Positions 10,643 through 17,261 of a DNA stretch of 64,000 bases are shown here, in pieces. Position 1 is the first letter of the stretch. Each line of letters begins with the position of its first letter. Made by a program: the position numbers and the translations under genes. The notes below the pieces were generated by a model, which saw nothing but the letters and a program-made list of their open reading frames with translations, ran no database searches and was not told the origin of the DNA. Origin of the DNA: Microbaculum sp051390635 (GTDB lineage: Bacteria > Pseudomonadota > Alphaproteobacteria > Rhizobiales > Tepidamorphaceae); NCBI RefSeq assembly GCF_051390635.1, contig NZ_JBPODT010000001.1:186001-250000 (forward strand), written 5' to 3'.

Positions 10643-11428
10643 ATGAAAGCGCTTCATATCGCGGCTTCGGGCATGATGGCCCAGGAGCTCAACGTCGAAG
10701 TGATCTCCAACAACATCGCCAACATGCGCACCACCGGCTTCAAGCGCCAGCGGGCCGATTTCCAGGATCTCCTTTACGAGAACCTGCGCCGGCCGGGCGC
10801 CTCGACGTCGGATACCGGAACCATCGTCCCCACCGGCATCGAGATCGGCGGCGGCGTCAAGACCGCTGCCACTCCGAGGGTGATGAGCCAGGGCAACATC
10901 ATCATGACGGAGAAGGAACTGGATGTCGCCATTCGCGGCGAAGGCTTCTTCCGCGTCCGCCTGCCCGACGGCCGCACCGCCTATTCCCGCGACGGCTCGT
11001 TTGAACGCGACGCGCTCGGCCAGCTGGTCACCGTCGACGGCTACGTCATCGAGCCCGGCATCACCATCCCCGACGACGCCCGCGGCATCGCGATCAACTC
11101 CGAAGGACTGATCCAGGCCTTCGTCTCCACGGACACCGACCCCGTCGACCTCGGAACCATCGATCTTGTCCGCTTCGTCAATCCGGCGGGCCTCGAATCG
11201 ATGGGCGACAATCTCTACCTGGAGACGCCCTCGAGCGGTCCGGAACAGGTCGGCACGCCGGGCCTCGACGGCTACGGCATGCTGCAGCAGGGCTATCTCG
11301 AGCAGGCCAACGTCAACCCGGTCTCCGAGATCTCCGACCTGATCGCCGCGCAGCGCGCCTACGAAATGAACTCCCGCGTCATCACCGCCGCCGACGAAAT
11401 GATGTCGTCGACGGCGAGCATCCGCTAG
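10643..11428 (+). CDS. flgG: Flagellar distal rod protein FlgG
   Basis: FlgG forms the distal rod of the basal body. The protein has 261 residues, as in most bacteria. The N-terminal axial motif is MKALHIAASGMMAQ, with NNIANMRTTGFKRQRADFQD. Other marks are LDVAIRGEGFFRVRLPDGRTAYSRDG and the C-terminal helix EISDLIAAQRAYEMNSR. An AAGGAA ribosome site precedes the ATG. It lies 39 bp after flgF and 18 bp before flgA, in the usual alphaproteobacterial order. Confidence 0.97.
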   Translation: MKALHIAASGMMAQELNVEVISNNIANMRTTGFKRQRADFQDLLYENLRRPGASTSDTGTIVPTGIEIGGGVKTAATPRVMSQGNIIMTEKELDVAIRGEGFFRVRLPDGRTAYSRDGSFERDALGQLVTVDGYVIEPGITIPDDARGIAINSEGLIQAFVSTDTDPVDLGTIDLVRFVNPAGLESMGDNLYLETPSSGPEQVGTPGLDGYGMLQQGYLEQANVNPVSEISDLIAAQRAYEMNSRVITAADEMMSSTASIR

Positions 11429-11446
11429 CGCGTAGGGAGACGGATC

Positions 11447-12430
11447 ATGATCATTCGAACACTCGTCGTCGGCGCCGCGCTCGCGGTCGCCGTGATCGCC
11501 CTGCCCGCGAAGGGCGCCGAACAGCTCCGGCTGAAGGCACAGGTGAACGTGCACGGGCCGCTCGTGACCCTCGGCGACCTGATCGACGGCGCCGGCGCAT
11601 CGTCCGGCATCCCGGTCTTCAGGGCCCCGGACCTCGGCACCGTCGGCACCGTCCGCGTCGACCGGATCATCGCGGCGGCACAGGCCCAGGGCCTGGCCGG
11701 GCTGGATACCGGCGGCATCGATTCGGTTTCGGTCAGCCGGCTCGGTCGCGAGATCGCCGCCAACGAGGTCATCCAGGCGATCACGCGCCATATCGTCGAA
11801 ATGGGACGCGGGGCGCGGGGCGAAGACCTCGACGTCACCCTCGACCGGTTCGAGCAGCCGGTCGTCGTCGAGCAGTCCGCCATGGCGCCGCTGAGCGTGG
11901 ACAAGCTCGACTACGACCCGGCGACCGGCCGTTTCGCCGCTCGGCTGGCGGTCGCCGACAGCCGCGCCGCGAGCGCCGGCCTGCGGTTTTCCGGCCGCGC
12001 GGTCGAGATCGTCGAGGTCCCGGTCCTGGCCCGCGCCCTGGAGCGCGGCGAGGTGATCAGTCCGCGCGACATCGTCATCGACCGCATGCCGCGCAGTGCC
12101 ATGCGCTCGGAGATGATCGTCGACGCCGACCGGCTAACCGGGATGTCCGCCCGCCGTCAGATTCGTGATGGCGTGCCGCTGACCGCCGACCTCCTGATGG
12201 AACCGATCCTGGTCCGGCGCAGCGATCTGGTGACGATCGTCTATCGCACGCCCGGGCTTACGCTGACCACGCGCGGACGGGCTCTTTCGGCCGGCGCGCG
12301 CGGCGAGGTCATCCAGGTTTTCAACATCCAGTCGAAGCGGACCGTCGAGGCCGAGATCAGCGGCCCCGGCTTCGTCACCGTCCTGCCGCAGCGGGTTCCG
12401 GTGGCGTCGCTGCAGACCACCGTCCGCTGA
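11447..12430 (+). CDS. flgA: Flagellar P-ring chaperone FlgA
   Basis: This is the periplasmic chaperone needed for FlgI P-ring assembly. A Sec signal peptide is visible (MIIRTLVVGAALAVAVIALP, cleavage near AKGAE). The C-terminal half holds the SAF domain (VPVLARALERGEVISPRDIVID) and the ChapFlgA region ending in VFNIQSKRTVEAEI. At 327 residues it is longer than the enteric protein of about 220, because an extra domain precedes SAF, as is usual in alphaproteobacteria. GGGAG precedes the start, 18 bp after flgG. Confidence 0.93.
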   Translation: MIIRTLVVGAALAVAVIALPAKGAEQLRLKAQVNVHGPLVTLGDLIDGAGASSGIPVFRAPDLGTVGTVRVDRIIAAAQAQGLAGLDTGGIDSVSVSRLGREIAANEVIQAITRHIVEMGRGARGEDLDVTLDRFEQPVVVEQSAMAPLSVDKLDYDPATGRFAARLAVADSRAASAGLRFSGRAVEIVEVPVLARALERGEVISPRDIVIDRMPRSAMRSEMIVDADRLTGMSARRQIRDGVPLTADLLMEPILVRRSDLVTIVYRTPGLTLTTRGRALSAGARGEVIQVFNIQSKRTVEAEISGPGFVTVLPQRVPVASLQTTVR

Positions 12431-12455
12431 CATGCCGGTCCTCAGGGAGAGTTTC

Positions 12456-13226
12456 ATGACGCGCGTAACGAACCGGAAATTCCGAGACATCGGACGCCTC
12501 GCCGCGATCGGCATCCTCGGCGCCGCCGCGGCGGGCTGCTCCAGCACCGTCGACCAGATCGCCCAGATCAACAAGCCGCCCTACCTGTCGGCGATCGAGA
12601 ACCCGACGGCGGTTGCCGGCTATCGCCCCGTGTCGATGCCGATGCCCGACCCCGAGCCGCCGGTGTTCAGCTCCAACTCCCTGTGGCGGTCCGGCGCCCG
12701 CGCCTTCTTCAAGGATCAGCGCGCCAAGGGGGTCGGCGACATCCTCACCGTCGAAGTCATCTTCTCCGACAAGGCCATCTTCGACAACAAGACCGAGCGC
12801 AGCCGCATCGCCTCGGGGGGCCGCGACATCTCGGGCGCGGCAGGCAACGCGTTCCTCGATCTGATCCCCGACGACTACAAGACCGGAAGCGCCGTCATCG
12901 ACCTGAACGGCGACACCGCCACCACAGGCGAAGGCTCGGTCAACCGCAAGGAAGAGCTGCGCACCAACCTCGCCGCCGTGGTCACCCAGGTCCTGCCCAA
13001 CGGCAACATGGTGATCGAGGGACGCCAGGAGGTCCGCGTCAATTTCGAGATGCGGGAACTGATCGTGGCCGGCGTGATCCGTCCCGAAGACATCACCGCC
13101 AACAACACCGTCGATTCCACCAAGATCGCCGAAGCCCGCATCTCCTACGGCGGACGCGGCCAGATTACCGATGTCCAGCAGCCTCCCTACGGCCAGCAGT
13201 TCCTGGACATCATCCTGCCGTTCTGA
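12456..13226 (+). CDS. flgH: Flagellar L-ring lipoprotein FlgH
   Basis: FlgH forms the outer-membrane L-ring. The ATG at 12456 was chosen because AGGGAGAG precedes it and it yields a compact lipoprotein signal ending in AAAAGC with the acylated Cys near residue 28; an in-frame ATG at 12432 would add eight residues. Family marks are LWRSGARAFFKDQRAKGVGDILTV (shown in part), a RKEELRTNLAAVVTQVLPNGN stretch, and the C-terminus QPPYGQQFLDIILPF. It closes the flgFGAH operon before a strong bidirectional terminator. Confidence 0.95.
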   Translation: MTRVTNRKFRDIGRLAAIGILGAAAAGCSSTVDQIAQINKPPYLSAIENPTAVAGYRPVSMPMPDPEPPVFSSNSLWRSGARAFFKDQRAKGVGDILTVEVIFSDKAIFDNKTERSRIASGGRDISGAAGNAFLDLIPDDYKTGSAVIDLNGDTATTGEGSVNRKEELRTNLAAVVTQVLPNGNMVIEGRQEVRVNFEMRELIVAGVIRPEDITANNTVDSTKIAEARISYGGRGQITDVQQPPYGQQFLDIILPF

Positions 13227-13304
13227 CGCTCCCCCCGATTGACAGAACGGCCAATCGGCGCGGTCCCAGCTCCCCCGGGGCCGCGCCGTTCATTTCAAGG
13301 CAAG

Positions 13305-13340
13305 AAAAAACGCCCCCGGCCGGTGGCCGGGGGCGTTTTT
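13305..13340. terminator. Bidirectional intrinsic terminator between flgH and dksA
   Basis: A six-A run, the stem CGCCCCCGGCC pairing with GGCCGGGGGCG, and a five-T run form an almost symmetric hairpin. It serves flgH on the plus strand and the convergent dksA on the minus strand. Confidence 0.9.
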
Positions 13341-13364
13341 CAGTTCTTTGGCGACTGATTCTGA

Positions 13365-13775
13365 TCAGTCGTCGCGGTAGACCCGCTCGCGCCTCTCGTG
13401 ACGCTCCTGCGCCTCGATAGACAAGGTCGCGATCGGCCTTGCATCCAGCCGCTTGAGACTGATCGGCTCGCCGGTTTCCTCGCAATAGCCATAGGTACCG
13501 TCGTCGATCCGCTTGAGCGCGGCATCGATCTTGGCGATCAGCTTGCGCTGACGGTCCCGAGCCCGAAGCTCGATAGCCCGATCCGTCTCCGAAGACGCAC
13601 GGTCGGCCAAATCGGGATGATTCTGGCTGTCGACCTGAAGCTGGTTCAGCGTCTCACGGCTTTCACGCAGAATTTCTTCCTTCCATGCTAGCAGTTTTGT
13701 ACGGAAGTACTCGCGCTGCCGCTCGTTCATGAAAGGCTCTTTGGTAGTAGGGCGGTAGTCCTTTACGCCAACCAT
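13365..13775 (-). CDS. dksA: DksA family transcription factor
   Basis: DksA binds the RNA polymerase secondary channel and, with ppGpp, controls rRNA and amino-acid promoters. The 136-residue protein has the coiled coil (FRTKLLAWKEEILRESRETL), with the acidic DLADRASSETDRA at its tip, followed by the zinc-finger region. In that region only one of the four zinc cysteines remains (YGYCEETGEP, and LSIEAQERHE instead of CxxC), which I recognise as the usual alphaproteobacterial form. The start at 13775 has AAGGGA eight bases upstream. It shares a bidirectional terminator with flgH. Confidence 0.93.
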   Translation of the reverse strand: MVGVKDYRPTTKEPFMNERQREYFRTKLLAWKEEILRESRETLNQLQVDSQNHPDLADRASSETDRAIELRARDRQRKLIAKIDAALKRIDDGTYGYCEETGEPISLKRLDARPIATLSIEAQERHERRERVYRDD

Positions 13776-13946
13776 CGGCGATTCCCTTTAGGGTCCGTCG
13801 ATAACGGGCGCCCTTATAACCGCTGACAGGGCCGCTTACAACAAGTCGTCGATGACAAGATTGTAATGTGACTTAATTCGCGCGGAAACGCGGCCCGCCA
13901 GGCTTTCGGCCGTGGTTTCAGCGGGTTGCGCGGCTATCACCGGATG

Positions 13947-14366
13947 TCAGGCGGCTTCGCGCCCCATTTTTGCAAGCTCCACGCGGGCGCGAAGCTCGAT
14001 TTCGTCGAGCACCGATTCGATGCGTTCGTCGGAATACCGGTCCGGCCGCCGCCCCACGGTATCGACCAGGCTCTGCAGCTTGGCGGCAGGTACGTCGCCC
14101 GCGAGCAGGGTGATCTTGATGTCATCGAGCAGGTCGAGCATGTCGTGGCCGTGCTTGAGGCGCCGTCCCCGCGCCCCGGGCTCCTCGACCGACTGAAGCG
14201 CCAGCAACGCGTCGATACCGCCGATCGGCCCCGACGCGGCGGTCCCTGCCGCGGTTTCCGAACGCTCCGATTGGGAGAACGAAAAAACGTTCGTCGACCG
14301 ATCGCTCTTCGCCCCGCCCCGCGGACGCTTGATCTGGCCCGGCCCCCCGGGTCCGTCGATACGCAT
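13947..14366 (-). CDS. fliX: Flagellar assembly regulator FliX
   Basis: In Caulobacter FliX couples early basal-body assembly to the sigma-54 activator FlbD. This 139-residue protein has the family layout: MRIDGPGG start, a disordered basic and Ser-rich N-terminal half, then a helical C-terminal domain (HGHDMLDLLDDIKITLLAGD, followed by YSDERIESVLDEIELRARVELAK). The ATG at 14366 with GGAGG nine bases upstream is preferred over an upstream in-frame Met at 14411. The divergent arrangement with flgI matches Caulobacter, and the CtrA box about 50 bp upstream matches class II control there. The gene implies that FlbD is encoded elsewhere in the genome. Confidence 0.88.
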   Translation of the reverse strand: MRIDGPGGPGQIKRPRGGAKSDRSTNVFSFSQSERSETAAGTAASGPIGGIDALLALQSVEEPGARGRRLKHGHDMLDLLDDIKITLLAGDVPAAKLQSLVDTVGRRPDRYSDERIESVLDEIELRARVELAKMGREAA

Positions 14367-14416
14367 GAATCGAAGCCTCCAGCCCTTGCTCCAGCCACTG
14401 CCCAATCTCAACAGCC

Positions 14417-14435
14417 ATGGTTAACGGGGACTTAA
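14417..14435 (-). promoter_or_regulatory. Full CtrA box upstream of fliX
   Basis: On the minus strand the sequence is TTAAGTCCCCGTTAACCAT, a perfect TTAA-N7-TTAA with the extended TTAACCAT half. It lies 51-69 bp upstream of the fliX start, a position compatible with activation by the cell-cycle regulator CtrA. Confidence 0.75.
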
Positions 14436-14439
14436 CGCA

Positions 14440-14456
14440 CCGGCAGAATTTGCCGG
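14440..14456. promoter_or_regulatory. Palindrome CCGGCA-N5-TGCCGG, candidate FlbD-type enhancer for flgI
   Basis: This is a perfect 6-bp inverted repeat with a 5-bp AT-rich spacer (GAATT), 107 bp upstream of the flgI -24 element. An extra half-site TTGCCGG lies at 14471. The same palindrome shape occurs upstream of flgE at 26917-26933. Confidence 0.6.
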
Positions 14457-14562
14457 GCGACGGCGAGTTCTTGCCGGAACCTTAACGGCCCGCCCCTGCT
14501 GCGGGGTATCAGAAAGCCATGAATTTCAGACCCTTGCGGCGTTTTCCTGCGGCGCGGCTCGT

Positions 14563-14578
14563 TGGCACGGATCTGGCT
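14563..14578 (+). promoter_or_regulatory. Sigma-54 promoter of flgI-cheL-flgN
   Basis: TGGCACG-N4-TGGCT carries GG at 14564-14565 and GC at 14576-14577 with exact sigma-54 spacing. The predicted start near 14589 leaves a short leader containing the AGGGGAG ribosome site of flgI. Confidence 0.7.
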
Positions 14579-14614
14579 TCCTGATTGGCGGATTGCGGAA
14601 GGGGAGCAAATATC

Positions 14615-15769
14615 GTGGTTCCGCACGTTAAGACTCAACGGTCTGTATTCTCGCGCGGCCTTCGCCTGGCGACGGCCGTCGCGATCGCCGCGGCGCTCTG
14701 CGCGCCGCCGCCGGTTCTGGCGTCCTCGCGGATCAAGGACCTGGTCGACATCGAGGGCGTTCGCGAGAACCAGTTGATCGGATACGGCCTGGTCGTCGGC
14801 CTGAACGGCACCGGCGACACCCTGAACAACTCGCCCTTCACCCTGCAAAGCCTTCAGGCGATGCTGGAGCGATTGGGCATGAACACCCGCGACGCGCAGC
14901 TGCGCACCAAAAACGTCGCTGCGGTCATGGTCACGGCCAATCTGCCGGCGTTCGCGACCCACGGCAGCCGAATCGACGTCAACGTCTCCACGCTCGGCGA
15001 TTCGACCAGCCTGCAGGGCGGAACTCTGCTGGTCACGCCGCTGCTGGGCGCCGACGGAGAGGTGTATGCGGTCGCGCAGGGACCTGTCGCCGTTGCCGGC
15101 TTCAACGTCGAGGGCGACGCCGCCCAGGTCACACGCGGAGTGCCGACCAGCGGGCGCATTGCCAACGGCGCGCTGATCGAGCGCGAGATCGACTTCGAAC
15201 TCTCCCAGCTCGCGAGCCTGCGGCTGGCCTTGCGCAATCCGGACCTGACGACGGCCACGCGGATCGCCCAGAGCATCAACGACTACATCGGGCCCGGCAC
15301 TGCCGAGGCAACCGACCCGGCGACCGTCCAGATCCGCATGTCGGGCAAGTATTCCAGCGACATCGTTTCGCTTCTGACCGACATCGAGCAGCTCCGCGTC
15401 GATCCCGATCAGCCCGCCCGCGTGGTCATCGACGAGAATTCGGGGATCATCGTCATGGGCAAGAATGTGCGCGTCTCCACCATCGCCGTCGCCCAGGGCA
15501 ATCTCACCGTCACCATCACCGAGACGCCGGAGGTCAGCCAGCCGGGGGCGTTTGCTCCGTACGGCGCGGAAACCGTCGAGGTCCCGCGCACCCAGATCAC
15601 GGTCGACGACCAGTCCGGCAACCGCATGGCGATCGTCGACGGCGGGGTCAGCTTGCAGCAGCTCGTCGACGGCCTGAACGCCCTCGGCATCGGGCCGCGC
15701 GACCTGATCTCGATCCTTCAGGCGATCAAGACGTCCGGCTCCCTGCAGGCCGAAATCGAGGTGATGTGA
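14615..15769 (+). CDS. flgI: Flagellar P-ring protein FlgI
   Basis: FlgI is the periplasmic P-ring subunit surrounding the rod. The GTG at 14615 is chosen because AGGGGAG lies eight bases upstream and it gives a normal Sec signal (SVFSRGLRLATAVAIAAALC, cleavage near VLASS); a TTG at 14585 would lie at about the predicted transcription start. Mature FlgI features are RIKDLVDIEGVRENQLIGYG, GLNGTGDT and the IVVMGKNVRVSTIAVAQGNL region (within residues 270-300). The protein has 384 residues, a little longer than enteric FlgI. Divergent fliX and downstream cheL and flgN complete the cluster. Confidence 0.95.
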   Translation: MVPHVKTQRSVFSRGLRLATAVAIAAALCAPPPVLASSRIKDLVDIEGVRENQLIGYGLVVGLNGTGDTLNNSPFTLQSLQAMLERLGMNTRDAQLRTKNVAAVMVTANLPAFATHGSRIDVNVSTLGDSTSLQGGTLLVTPLLGADGEVYAVAQGPVAVAGFNVEGDAAQVTRGVPTSGRIANGALIEREIDFELSQLASLRLALRNPDLTTATRIAQSINDYIGPGTAEATDPATVQIRMSGKYSSDIVSLLTDIEQLRVDPDQPARVVIDENSGIIVMGKNVRVSTIAVAQGNLTVTITETPEVSQPGAFAPYGAETVEVPRTQITVDDQSGNRMAIVDGGVSLQQLVDGLNALGIGPRDLISILQAIKTSGSLQAEIEVM

Positions 15770-15771
15770 CG

Positions 15772-16095
15772 ATGGCCATCCCAGTGGATCTCGCCCTGTC
15801 TTCGCCTGCCCACAATCCCGCTTTGACGGCGGGCGCCAAGGGCACGCCTGAGAGCGTTCGCCAGGCGGCGCAGGAGTTCGAGTCGGTGTTCCTCAACACC
15901 ATGCTGTCGCAGATGTTCGCCGGCGTCAGCACCGACGGACCGTTCGGCGGCGGCCACGGCGAGGAAATGTTCCGGTCCTTGCTGCTCGAGGAATACGGCG
16001 CCAACATCGCGGCCGCCGGCGGCATCGGCATCGCCGACGATGTCGCCCGCGAGCTCTTGTCCCTTCAGGAGGCTAACAATGACATTCAGCAATAG
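15772..16095 (+). CDS. cheL: Rod-binding protein, FlgJ N-terminal type (CheL)
   Basis: This 107-residue protein holds only the rod-binding domain of FlgJ (QEFESVFLNTMLSQMFAGV, EEMFRSLLLEEYGANIAAAG) and lacks the muramidase domain of the enteric protein. This short form is standard in alphaproteobacteria, where it is annotated CheL. It caps or guides rod assembly, and a separate lytic enzyme must cut peptidoglycan. The ATG at 15772 follows the flgI stop by two bases, with GAGGTG eight bases upstream. Its 3' end overlaps flgN by 17 bp. Confidence 0.9.
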   Translation: MAIPVDLALSSPAHNPALTAGAKGTPESVRQAAQEFESVFLNTMLSQMFAGVSTDGPFGGGHGEEMFRSLLLEEYGANIAAAGGIGIADDVARELLSLQEANNDIQQ

Positions 16096-16591
16096 CAGTC
16101 CGGCCAGCAATAGCAGTCCGGCCAGCAATAGCAGTCCGGCATCGATGTCGGATCCGGGCGCCGCGCGCGATTTCTGCGTCGATCTGGCGCAGACGGTCGA
16201 CACGCTGATCGAGGTGCTGAACGAGGAAACCAGCCTGATCCGGGCCGCGCGCCTGACGGCGGCAGCCGAGGTCTCCGCCCGCAAGTCCGTGGTCGCCGAG
16301 CGCTATATGAGGGCCCATGGCGTCCTGTCGTCCGCCGGCGCCGAGCTGAACCAACTCGCCCCCGACGAGGTCGGCCATCTGCGCGAACGCCATCAGGCGC
16401 TGGAGTCGGCGATCTCCCTCAACCTGGCCGTGCTGGCGACCGCCCGCACCGTGTCGGAAACGCTGATCCGCGACGTCGCCGGTCTGGCGGCGGCCCGGCA
16501 GGGCGGACAGACCCAGACCTATGGCGCCAACGCCAGACAGACCGAAACGGCACCGCGCGCCGCCCCCCTGTCCTACAACGTAGCCCTCTGA
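16079..16591 (+). CDS. flgN: FlgN-like flagellar export chaperone
   Basis: This 170-residue, mostly helical protein lies directly after cheL and starts at 16079 with AGGAGG six bases upstream. The helical body (DLAQTVDTLIEVLNEETSLI, then SARKSVVAERYMRAHGVL) fits the FlgN family, which escorts the hook-filament junction proteins FlgK and FlgL to the export gate. The N-terminus carries three exact Ser-Asn-Ser-Ser-Pro-Ala units encoded by an 18-bp tandem repeat at 16088-16141, not part of the family fold. FlgK and FlgL, the expected clients, are encoded at 21630-25297. Confidence 0.75.
   Translation: MTFSNSSPASNSSPASNSSPASMSDPGAARDFCVDLAQTVDTLIEVLNEETSLIRAARLTAAAEVSARKSVVAERYMRAHGVLSSAGAELNQLAPDEVGHLRERHQALESAISLNLAVLATARTVSETLIRDVAGLAAARQGGQTQTYGANARQTETAPRAAPLSYNVAL
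16088..16141 (+). repeat. 18-bp tandem repeat, three copies, in flgN
   Basis: The unit AGCAATAGCAGTCCGGCC is repeated three times, the last copy ending in A, and encodes SNSSPA each time. It keeps frame, so copy number would only lengthen the flexible N-terminus. Confidence 0.9.
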
Positions 16592-16664
16592 CCGGACGCC
16601 CTGCGGACTGATCCGTTAAAACGCCGATCGATCTCGCAACCTGGGATTCACCGCTCGCTGACAG

Positions 16665-16687
16665 GCTTTTCCCGGCACGGGAAAAGC
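16665..16687 (+). terminator. Hairpin between flgN and the 16719 gene
   Basis: A perfect 10-bp stem (GCTTTTCCCG and CGGGAAAAGC) with a 3-base loop lies 74 bp after flgN. No T-run follows, so it may be an mRNA end or processing structure, not a classic terminator. Confidence 0.45.
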
Positions 16688-16718
16688 GAGGCCGGCCGAT
16701 TGCCGGCTGGAGGCGACG

Positions 16719-17126
16719 TTGGACGCGAGTATCGCCGGCAGAGCGCAGACGCTACCGCTCACGGAGAGCTGGGCCAGACCCGCCCCGGCTGGCGAAGCCA
16801 CGCTCGTGCCCCCGGCTCGGGCCGTCCGTCCGCCCAACGACGCCGAGCGCACCCGCGACAAGAAGAAGGACGGGCCCGGCAACCAGAGGAACGGGAATCG
16901 CAGCGGCGCGCAAGCGCAACACGACGCCTCGACCGCCCCACCGCTCGAGACCGCGCCGACGGCCGATTCCTCGACCGGGCGCACGCGCCCGGAAGTAACC
17001 CCGGAAATCCCATTACCCCTCGAGGCTCTTTCCGACGACGGCGGCAGCCGGTTGGACGGCCTCATGGTCAAGCGCGCCTACGCCAGACGCGACGTCGCGT
17101 CGCCGCGAATCGTGAAGTCGGCCTGA
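16719..17126 (+). CDS. Hypothetical disordered protein in the flagellar locus
   Basis: I do not recognise this 135-residue protein. It would start at TTG 16719 with GGAGG five bases upstream. The composition is Pro, Ala, Arg and Thr rich with little predicted order (RTRDKKKDGPGNQRNGNRSG). Only the C-terminal 40 residues (PLPLEALSDDGGSRLDGLMV) look like a structured segment. It lies between flgN and flagellin 1, has no cysteine, and lacks a signal peptide or membrane helix, so it would be cytoplasmic or exported by the flagellar route. Another open frame overlaps it, and this frame was chosen for its ribosome site. The stop lies in a short imperfect duplication of TCGTGAAGTCGGCC (17107-17143). 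Confidence 0.45.
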   Translation: MDASIAGRAQTLPLTESWARPAPAGEATLVPPARAVRPPNDAERTRDKKKDGPGNQRNGNRSGAQAQHDASTAPPLETAPTADSSTGRTRPEVTPEIPLPLEALSDDGGSRLDGLMVKRAYARRDVASPRIVKSA

Positions 17127-17169
17127 ATTCGTGAAGTCGGCCGGAAATCGAACGATTCGCCCTTCCCGA

Positions 17170-17184
17170 TTAACCGACCCTTAG
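17170..17184 (+). promoter_or_regulatory. Near-consensus CtrA-type box upstream of flagellin 1
   Basis: TTAACCGACCCTTAG matches TTAA-N7-TTAA with one mismatch and begins with the favoured TTAACC. It lies 78 bp upstream of the flagellin start. No sigma-54 element with correct spacing was found in the same interval. Confidence 0.4.
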
Positions 17185-17261
17185 GACGCGCCCGGTTAGA
17201 ACGGCGTCATGCGGCCAGGAAGGCCGTTTGTTGAGTAACAGATCCAGAAAAGGATTGAACA

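Noticed and set aside
17127..17261. Sigma-54 promoter for flagellin 1
   Set aside because: No GG-N10-GC element with a TGGCAC-like -24 was found; only a CtrA-like box.
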